DNA from: Paralithodes platypus
Lineage: Eukaryota; Arthropoda; Malacostraca; Decapoda; Lithodidae
Direction: 5' to 3'
Assembly: GCA_032716605.1 (NCBI GenBank)
Contig: CM064572.1
Span: 38,990,777 to 39,054,776 of the forward strand
DNA: 64,000 bases
The position numbers and the translations under genes are program-made. The notes under the pieces were generated by a model, which did not search any database, was not told where the DNA came from, and saw only the letters and a list, made by a program, of their open reading frames with translations. Positions 56,686-64,000 of this stretch are shown in pieces (the first letter of the stretch is position 1; each line of letters begins with the position of its first letter).

Positions 56686-58443
56686 TTAAGAGTCTTGAAG
56701 AGACATTTGAAGGGTGATGCCACTATGTACAAAGAAGACAGTAGCCAGTGTAGGCATACTCAGCCCACCTCGATTGAGCGCAGTCAAAAACTCTGACAAG
56801 CATTCCCCAGAATCTACTTCCTGTTGTCCATGTTTATGAGCTAAAAATCCCCCAATGTAGACAATTTTATGTTTTAAAGTATCATCTGAATCTAAAAGTA
56901 GTTGAGTGTCTTGTAATGTCAGCTCTTCCAGAAGTTGTAAATCACCATCATCTATTGCTGCTGTACAAAATTCACAGCTTACTTCTTTGGCTCGGTCAGG
57001 AACGATGTCACGTTTCAACAGCTGATGCAACTGCTGTACTTTGGATGCTGCTTGAACATCCCCAATGTCAATGTAAACATTTCCTCCACTATGTTGTCTT
57101 GCTTGACCAAAAAACTTTTCTAGGGGATCTTGTGAAAAAACAGCAGGTAGGATGTAAGCAAAATCATGGGTTTCAAAAAGATATTGTGCTGCTTCTATGT
57201 TATACCTTGTTGTGATGACAAAGGCATCTGCTGTTGACTGTGTTAGTTTCTTCTCTCTGCCATGCCCACCAGTCCACCGACAGCTGGATACAACTGTACA
57301 CATTTCCTGCAGAGCTTTGAAGTTTGTACAGTTTAATGTCCAAGGTTCACGATATTGGTCTCGTAAATGAACTGCGCTGTACTTGCTTTTAACATTCATC
57401 ATTTTAAACCAATTGGTTACCAGTGTTATGTATATCACTGTTCCATCCTGAAATTTAACAGTTCCTTTAAGACCTTCAAATGCAGCAATCGTTTTCTCAT
57501 TGAACACTTGGCAAACTAAGGGCACACTCTGACGTTGCAATGGTTTAGGAAATACTGATGAGCGTGTGAGTATTGTCAGACGAAGTGGTGTCTTCTGATC
57601 TTCATTGTAAAGAGCTTTAACATCACTCCAACACGCCAAATATTCTGTACCGTCCTTGCTAAAATGTAATTCTTGACATTTCTCTGTGATCCAGTTGTTT
57701 CTCATATTCTTGAGGATGTGAACATAATCATAGACAAGGAAAACATTTATGCCATCTGGTGCTAGTGTTACTTTTCCAGGACCCCCAAGCATTCTATAAA
57801 CAGCTTGATTCAGTGGACAGTTGTCACAGACGAACGATACTGGATGGCCACCACTAGCTTTAACAACATATACAGCCTCAAGTAATATTTCCTTCAGTTG
57901 AATAGCATTCAGTTTTGATACAGGATGAATTCGTATGATGTACTGTGGTCCTCCATAGTGACAAACAACTTCAATAGCAAGAGCAGATGTTGCTAGATTT
58001 TCTGGTCCGTTTGTTGCATAGCCTACTATATGCTCTCCTGTAAATCTAAGGGCCTGCTTAAGCTTGACTTCATCAAACAAAATGTTAACTAACCGCTGTT
58101 GTGGCTTCAACTGATCAAAAAGGATTGGGAGACACTTGTCAGCATAAGTGCGAGATAACAATTGGCGAATCTGTTTCTCACAAGGAAGACTAATTGCTTT
58201 GGAGTTTCTAAGCATTCTATATGCTGCGGGTGATATACAAAACAGTTCTGCTGCAAGAATTAACATATGCTTTGTATATCGGCGATTTTTAGGAGGAATA
58301 AGAAGGAGTTGTAACTGTGCTTGAATGAACTGAAAACCTTCAATTTCATGAAATTCTGTGATAGAGTCAAGTTCTGAAATTATTCTTTTTAAGCGGTCAG
58401 TATTAGTCGCTTCATGAGTGTTCATAATTTTCACTTTCTTCAA
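56686..58443 (-). CDS. P-type transposase, catalytic part
   Basis: This uninterrupted 585-aa frame has the RNase H-like fold motifs of P transposases: LFDEVKL (Asp124), FVCDNCPLN (Asp207), VYDYVHILKNMRN (Asp239, His242) and VFSQDPLEKFFGQAR (Asp439, Glu442). A Cys/His-poor C-terminal helical region follows. These acidic residues would bind the metals for strand cleavage and joining. The first in-frame Met is at 58443, but the true start is probably a splice join to the THAP part, whose frame differs. No stop or frameshift interrupts the catalytic region. Together the parts give ~760 residues, close to the 751 of the Drosophila P transposase. Confidence 0.92.
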   Translation of the reverse strand: MKKVKIMNTHEATNTDRLKRIISELDSITEFHEIEGFQFIQAQLQLLLIPPKNRRYTKHMLILAAELFCISPAAYRMLRNSKAISLPCEKQIRQLLSRTYADKCLPILFDQLKPQQRLVNILFDEVKLKQALRFTGEHIVGYATNGPENLATSALAIEVVCHYGGPQYIIRIHPVSKLNAIQLKEILLEAVYVVKASGGHPVSFVCDNCPLNQAVYRMLGGPGKVTLAPDGINVFLVYDYVHILKNMRNNWITEKCQELHFSKDGTEYLACWSDVKALYNEDQKTPLRLTILTRSSVFPKPLQRQSVPLVCQVFNEKTIAAFEGLKGTVKFQDGTVIYITLVTNWFKMMNVKSKYSAVHLRDQYREPWTLNCTNFKALQEMCTVVSSCRWTGGHGREKKLTQSTADAFVITTRYNIEAAQYLFETHDFAYILPAVFSQDPLEKFFGQARQHSGGNVYIDIGDVQAASKVQQLHQLLKRDIVPDRAKEVSCEFCTAAIDDGDLQLLEELTLQDTQLLLDSDDTLKHKIVYIGGFLAHKHGQQEVDSGECLSEFLTALNRGGLSMPTLATVFFVHSGITLQMSLQDS

Positions 58444-58531
58444 TTTGAGACCACTTACTTACCAAGCTATTTTTTTGAAGATTCAGTTTACTTTTTGGTA
58501 TCTCCAAGCCACTTTTCTCTGCTACTACCAG

Positions 58532-59053
58532 CTACAGAAAACCAAAAGGAGACTGTACCTCTTTAAAATGAAGAAACTTATCAACTGCTCTACCATTACC
58601 ATCTGTCTTAAACATTGTCAGTTCTTTACCATTTTGCATTATATAAAACTCAGGGAAGTGTTTTCCAATCTCTCCTGCAAATTTGTCATAACTATGCATT
58701 TTGTCTTGTTCATTTTCAAATTCAGTTTGTTTTTTAAGTCTTGCTTCACTTGTCACTGTTTTAGTTAACCTAGGAGCTGACGTAAGTTGTTTGAGGCAAG
58801 ACTTGGGTACACCTTTAAAAACTGTAGGAGGCCCAGCTGGTCGTTTTCCTCCCCGAACTGTGACCCAATCGCAGTCGAAGTGTGATGCACAAATCCATAG
58901 TTTCGACCTGTCTCTCAAACTTTCTGGGCTATTTGGCATAGCACTAATCCATGCATGTCGTTCTTGTTCTTCATTCGGGAAACACACCATAGGACTGTAT
59001 GGCTCTCCCCTGTAGTTTCCACGACTATTGAATGCAGCACATCTTTTCGGCAT
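58532..59053 (-). CDS. P-type transposase, THAP-domain part (first coding exon)
   Basis: The start is MPKRCAAFN at 59053. Just upstream, TTGTTTTTTTGCTTTACAG looks like a splice acceptor, suggesting an intron in the leader. The THAP DNA-binding domain has Cys5, Cys55 and His58 (LWICASHFD) and GPPTVF in place of the usual (A)VPTIF block. The expected second Cys is Ser10 (AGT in CAAFNSRGN), one base from TGT. An acidic/lysine linker follows. The frame ends at TAG, but the last 27 nt (GTACAG...TTTCTGTAG) begin GT, end AG, and are followed by 39 more open codons in the same frame. How this joins the catalytic part is unresolved. Confidence 0.85.
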   Translation of the reverse strand: MPKRCAAFNSRGNYRGEPYSPMVCFPNEEQERHAWISAMPNSPESLRDRSKLWICASHFDCDWVTVRGGKRPAGPPTVFKGVPKSCLKQLTSAPRLTKTVTSEARLKKQTEFENEQDKMHSYDKFAGEIGKHFPEFYIMQNGKELTMFKTDGNGRAVDKFLHFKEVQSPFGFL

Positions 59054-59525
59054 TGGTCCTGTAAAGCAAAAAAACAAGAATAGTTGTAAAATGGTTATCA
59101 GTACATATCAAAGCAACCCGTTGACATCAGCTCAATTCTAATATTTATCAGCTAAATAAGTTGTTAACACAGATCCTTTTGTGACTGGTAAGTATTTATA
59201 AGAAAATTACTTACAATAAGCTGAGAGATAACGAACAACAGAACAAAAATGTGTTGCCTCTAACGTGTCTCGTGGGTGACTGGCGTCTGGCATCGTCCTG
59301 GCTGTTCGTTTTCTGGCGAGACATTATGTTGCCAATATGGCGGGGATATGGACGATTGCGTGTGAAATTACATGCATTTATATGTAAAGTTGTGTTTGTG
59401 TACATATTTTTGTGTTTAAGAAAGTCGGAGAGACCACTGCTTTCATGATACTGCTTTTAAGCAATGGACCCAAGTTTCAAACTCCGAGAGTGCTCGTTTC
59501 CAGTCCTTATGTAAAGGGGTCTATG

Positions 59526-59796
59526 AGTATAGTAGAATATTCTTCCCTGTACTTCATTATTATTGTTGAAACTCGTATAGTATAGTAGAATATTCTTCCC
59601 TATACTTCATTATTATTGTTGAAACTCGTATAGTATAGTAGAATATTCTTCTCTATACTTCATTATTATTGTTGAAACTCTTATAGTATAGTAGAATATT
59701 CTTCTCTATACTTCATTATTATTGTTGAAACTCGTATAGTATAGTAGAATATTCTTCTCTATACTTCATTATTATTGTTGAAACTCTTATAGTATT
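59526..59796 (+). repeat. ~53-bp minisatellite, right block (about 5 units)
   Basis: It continues the array of 55140-56106 after the transposon. It ends ACTCTTATAGTAT at the start of the next retroelement. Confidence 0.95.
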
Positions 59797-60661
59797 GTTG
59801 ATGTAGGTTAAGTGCACACACAACATATATACAGAGTGTACACATGCCTTAATCATATTGCAACATACACACATGTACTTTCAGGGCAATACTATCATTG
59901 TTTAATATCCCATGATAATATACCGTACTCTGTAGTATCGGCAGCGTTGCACCAAATATATCCGGCACCGCTGCACATGTTTTCATCAGTAACATCCGGT
60001 CGGCAGTCAGCATAGCAGTGCCACCCAAGCTCTGTATATATTTGGCTAATAAGAACCTATAAACTTATCTCTGGACTTTTATTCTACATCCTTGTGCAAG
60101 AAAGGATTATCAAGGTTGTTGTAGCTTCACATGACAACCATACATGGCGCAGTGTGTTAATACAGCCAGGAGATACGAGCCAAGACCGGATTCTCAGCCA
60201 GCCATCTTGCAAGACCTCACCTCTCCAGCCCTGGATATATTATTGTGCAGTGCTTTATAGTGCAGTGAAGTACTTTAGAGTGTAGTGCAGTGCCTTTATT
60301 ATATGTCCCATGTCATTTGTGCCCATTCCCAACTTGCTGTGAGGGTTATAGCCGCCGAAACATTGCTGGACAAGAGCGAGGAGTAGCATACCCTCTCCCT
60401 CTAACATCTCCAGCAACACTGAAGCTCTCACCCCTCACTGGGCCCTCAGTGCCTTCCAGCTGTGCCGGCACATGCGCGCACGAACACACGCACATCGCTG
60501 CCAAGTCAACACGGTGGTGCCAAGCCTACCGCACTCACGCACTCACTCACTCACTCACTCTAGCACAGATAATTTCTCGCACTATTAAATAAACTGTTCC
60601 AGTTGTACTGCACATTTTCATCGTTCCTGCAAGACTACAGTGTGTCAGCTATCAACCAATT
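59797..60661 (+). repeat. 5' LTR and leader of Gypsy element 2
   Basis: It starts TGTTGATGTAGGTTAAGTGC directly at the end of the minisatellite. ATTAAATAAACTGTTCCAGT near 60585 looks like a polyadenylation signal of an LTR R region. The exact LTR end and primer site before the gag ATG at 60662 could not be fixed, and the second LTR lies outside the window. Confidence 0.55.
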
Positions 60662-61870
60662 ATGGAGGGAGATGAGCAGATTCATGGGGAGCCCAGAGAC
60701 ACCCCACACGACCATACTGGGGAGGGAGATAATGGTGGAGCTACTGGTGGAGATAGGGGTGGAGATAATGATGGAGATACTGTTGGAGTTGCTGGTAAGG
60801 GGTACCAGTCAGTTCATTCCACTCCAACCTCTCCTCTCACCACCCCTCATTTTACTCCACCTCCCCCCACTTTACCTCCCCTACACTATAGGGGGATGCC
60901 ACCCCTGTCACCACACCCTGCAAGTCTACAACCTACCACAAGTGCAGACCTCCTTCAGCTCATACAGTATATGGAGCAATGCAGACAACGGGACGACTAT
61001 ACCAGAAGACAGGAGGAGGACCGCAGAAGACAGGAGGAGGACCGCAGAAGACAGGAGGAGGACCGCAGACAACAGGAGGAGGACTACAGGAGATAGGAGG
61101 AGGAAGCAAGACGACGCACGGAGGAGGACTACAGGAGACAGATGGACGATGCCAAGTTCTCCGCCCTTGTCCAGGCTCTGGCCCACATTACCCCACCTGC
61201 CACCGCACCTACACCTACCTCAACGGGGACAATACCCAATTCCACAACATCCTCCACCCCTACAGCTCCACCTCCACCACAGAAGGCTATCACCCAGAAC
61301 CCGCCGCCCCTTCGCACTGATGCCACCTTCCAGGTTTTCAGAGAATGGAGGCGTCGGTGGGACGATTACTCTATTATGGTAGACTTATCTAAATTACCGA
61401 GGGAGAAACAACTGATCCAGATGCGGATGTGCTTAACCCTGGAGACACAGCGGCTTTTGGAGCACACCTTAAGCATACCCCCTGACACCGACAAGACCGT
61501 TGACGCAGTCCTCGATGCACTTCAGGAGCACATCAAGAATTCTCGCAATGAAGCTCTCCGTCGCAGGGACCTGTTCAGTTGCAAGCAAATACAGGGCGAG
61601 TCATTCAACAACTTCTACGTCCGCCTCTGCCACATCGCCGAAGAAATTGACGTCTGCCCAGGGAACTCTTCAGCCTGCAGGGAGACCCAACTCAAGATGG
61701 TCATTCTGATGGGCATACACGACGAAGAACTTGTACAGAAGCTGCTCTCCCTCGACGCCACCCCTTCATTACAGGACATTGTCAACACTTGCCGTTCCTA
61801 CGAGGCCACTCGAAGCGCTACGTCAGCCATACGTGCCCCACCGTCCCAGGTTAATGCCGTGTCAGGTTAA
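60662..61870 (+). pseudogene. Gypsy element 2: Gag, with one stop codon
   Basis: One frame from MEGDEQIHGEPRD is interrupted only by TAG at 61094-61096. Residues 1-105 are Gly- then Pro-rich. Residues ~105-145 are exact 21-bp DNA repeats encoding the heptad RRQEEDR, a predicted coiled coil. The capsid-like part follows 61310 (FREWRRRWDDYSIM, ALQEHIKNSRNEALRRRDL). The frame ends at 61870 just after a 16-bp tandem duplication (61847-61875). The zinc-knuckle sequence continues in the +1 frame, which a 16-bp gain would explain. Confidence 0.85.
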
Positions 61871-64000
61871 TGCCGCCTGCCAGCGTTGTGCTCACCGGCA
61901 CGACAAGAACAAGTGCCCGGCTGAAGACTACACCTGCACTAACTGCGGCCGTCGTGGTCATAAGCCTAGGACTCCTGCTTGCCCTGCAGCCACCGCCCAG
62001 TGTCGTCGCTGCAACCATATGGGCCACTACGACAAATGCTGCAGATCTTCCAAGACGCCCGCCACACAGGACAACGCCGCTTCCTTCCACAACAAGTCTA
62101 CAGCAAAGAAGACCACAAGTTGCCGACGTGTGGGATCACCTGTTCAGGCACCCACACTGACATCCGTGAGTCTCACCTACAGCGGCACCACTAGAAAACT
62201 CCACATGCTTCCTGACACAGGTGCAGACATCACAGTGATCGGCCGACAACACCTCGACATACTTCGGATTCCTCTCAGCAGCCTACGACCTCCGCCTCCG
62301 ACAACAACGCTCAACGCGGATGGCTCTGCAATGGCTCCTGCTTTGGGGACGTTTCATGCACAACTCACCATCAGCAAACGCTCCTGTTCGGCCACAATCC
62401 AAGTCCGCGAGGGTGTTCAGACGCCGCTTCTGTCCAAACGCCACTGTCAAGCATTGGCCATTATCTCAGCAGAATTCCCCAAGCCAATTCTACAGGTTAA
62501 ACACATCTACAGGTGTAAGGAGCTACCCTTCACAGCCACCACGTCACCTGCACAAGCCAAGGAGTTCTTTCTTCGAGAGTTCAAGGACGTGTTGGTCTCC
62601 AAGGAGGATCTCCAGACAGCTCCACTCATGCCTATGAAGGGTCCCCCAATGCGGATCCACCTCAAGGACGATGCCGTGCCTTTTGCCATCTACACCCCGC
62701 GGCAGATCCCCTTTGCTTTCAGGGACAAAGTTAAGCAGGAGCTGGACTCGCTAGTGGCACAAGGTATCATTAAACCGGCCGGCGATGAACCTTCAGAGTG
62801 GTGCCACCCCCTCGTCGTCGTCGCCAAGCCCAACGCCGAAGTTCGCCTCACCGTAGACCTCACCAAGCTCAACTGCCAAGTTTCCCGCCCAGCCCACCCC
62901 TCACCGACGCCTTTCGAAGCGATCCGCAGTGTGGCCCCGCAGGCGAAATTCTTCACGACGGCAGACGCCCTGAGTGGATATTGGCAAATGGAACTTGCGG
63001 AGGAGGACCAGCATCTCGCAACTTTCATCACTCCTTATGGCCGTTTCCAACACTGTAGAGGTCCAATGGGTTTCGCTGTGACAGGTGACGCCTTCTGCCT
63101 TCGCGGTGATAGGGCCCTCCAAGGGGTGCAAAATTGTGCCAAGGTTGTCGATGACGTGCTGCTCTACGACGAGGACTTCAACACACATCTTCAGCGTATC
63201 CATGAAGTGCTCATACGGTGCCGCGACAGTGGGATCACACTCAACAAGGACAAGTTCGTGGTCGCCGCACCCAGTGTGAACTTCTGTGGGTACACGCTCT
63301 CAGGTGAGGGCATCTCGGCTGACCCTGGCAAAGTCGGAGCGATCAAGGACTTCCCGACACCAGCCAACATCACCGACCTTCGCTCCTTCATGGGTTTGGT
63401 GAACCAGCTGGCGGAGTTCACCCCCGACATCGCCACTGCCGCTCAGCCCCTGCGCCCCCTGATGAGCCCGAAGAGGTCGTTTATGTGGACCGCTGACCAT
63501 GATGAGGCTTTCCGCTGGGTCTAGGCTGCCCTGCTCAGTCCACCCGTCCTGGCCCCATTCGACCCTTCCCTACCAGTGATTCTACAAACTGATGCATCCC
63601 GCCTCAACGGTATTGGATACGCCCTCCTACAGGATCATGGCAACAACCGTCTCCGCTTAGTTCAGTGTGGCTCGAAGTTCCTAAGCGACCCCGAGTCCCG
63701 CTATGCCACCATTGAGCTGGAGATGCTAGCCGTGGTCTGGGCCATGTCCAAGTGCAAGTTCTACCTCATCGGACTGCAACACTTTACCCTCATGACGGAC
63801 CATCGCCCCCTCATCCCCATCTTCAACAACTACACCCTTGATGCGGTTGAAAATCCCCGCCTCCAACGTCTGAAGGAGAAAGTCGCACCTTACCTCTTCA
63901 CAGCCGTCTGGCGCGCTGGCAGGTTGCTCTGCATCCCTGATGCGTTGTCACGGGCCCCTGTCAGCCACCCGACGCCAGAGGATGAGTTAGCATGTGCCGA
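61860..64000 (+). pseudogene. Gypsy element 2: zinc knuckles, protease, RT and RNase H (runs off the window)
   Basis: After the duplication the frame has CX2C-type knuckles (CQRCAHRHDKNKC, CTNCGRRGHKPRTPAC, CRRCNHMGHYDKCC) and the protease active site LPDTGADITVIG. The RT follows (WCHPLVVVAKPNAEVRLTVD, TADALSGYWQMELAE with catalytic Asp, VVDDVLLYDED with the catalytic pair), then SFMGLVNQLAEF. A TAG at 63522-63524 lies at the RT/RNase H border. In-frame RNase H follows (LQTDASRLNGIGYAL, IELEMLAVVW, LMTDHRPL, IPDALSRAP). Integrase would lie beyond 64000. Its high GC content contrasts with the A/T-rich surroundings. Confidence 0.88.

Larger units (their letters stand above)
56107..59525 (-). 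mobile_element. P-element-like DNA transposon, 3419 bp, with 8-bp target duplications
   Basis: The ends are inverted repeats of 26 bp with two mismatches (left CATAGACTCCTCTACATAAG, right complement CATAGACCCCTTTACATAAG). A subterminal 14-bp inverted pair ACTTGGGTCCATTG lies exactly 50 bp inside each end (56157-56170; complement 59462-59475). The direct repeats AGTATAGT (56099-56106 and 59526-59533) flank it, and removing the element and one repeat restores a normal minisatellite unit. An 8-bp duplication is the P-superfamily signature. The transposase is on the minus strand. Confidence 0.95.

Overview
The window looks like repeat-dominated nuclear DNA of an arthropod, most likely a decapod crustacean. 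The grounds are very abundant (GA)n, (TA)n and (GT)n microsatellites, several divergent Penelope-like elements (PLEs), CR1/Jockey/RTE/I/R2-type LINEs, Ty3/Gypsy elements and a P-type DNA transposon. One CR1-like 3' end (ACTCACCTA next to a TG run) resembles a repeat I associate with decapod genomes. I found no host protein gene, no functional tRNA or rRNA gene and nothing bacterial. Nearly every coding stretch belongs to a transposable element, usually broken.

Layout. 1-2290: short dispersed repeats, a 35-bp x4 tandem repeat and a (TA)n tract. 2291-12377: three copies of one PLE family, A(-), B(+) and C(+), separated by shared ~320-bp terminal repeats (pLTRs). 12378-17080: a second, GC-richer PLE family as two 5'-truncated copies fused head to head, with a 640-bp nested insertion in one arm. 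17.1-26.4 kb: pieces of an RTE-like LINE on both strands, a tRNA-derived SINE, and a relic of an R2-type LINE carrying a restriction-like endonuclease. 26.4-34.2 kb: a perfect 33-bp hairpin, paired TA-flanked MITEs, a decayed CR1-like LINE split by a piggyBac-like MITE with TTAA duplications, and an I-like LINE with RNase H. 34.6-42.2 kb: a Gypsy element (-) that lost most of pol and carries a 41-bp x ~32 minisatellite next to its 5' LTR end. 42.3-49 kb: SINE, MITEs, LINE tails, ends of two further PLE families, a Jockey-like LINE and a second piggyBac-like MITE. 49.1-52.3 kb: a CR1 LINE split by a truncated LTR element (LTR, primer-binding site, start of gag). 55.1-59.8 kb: a 53-bp minisatellite into which a 3419-bp P-element-like transposon has inserted, with perfect 8-bp target duplications and a long transposase ORF. 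59.8-64.0 kb: the 5' part of a second Gypsy element, running off the window.

The strongest signals are these. (1) PLE 3' ends of four families all abut (TA)n and all carry a hammerhead-like CTGANGA / stem-loop / GAA core. (2) The P element is well preserved, but its THAP domain has Ser where the second zinc Cys is expected. (3) The piggyBac-like MITE insertion at 48 kb has an 'empty site' sister sequence only ~150 bp away. (4) Several TE breaks can be explained by single, precisely locatable lesions.
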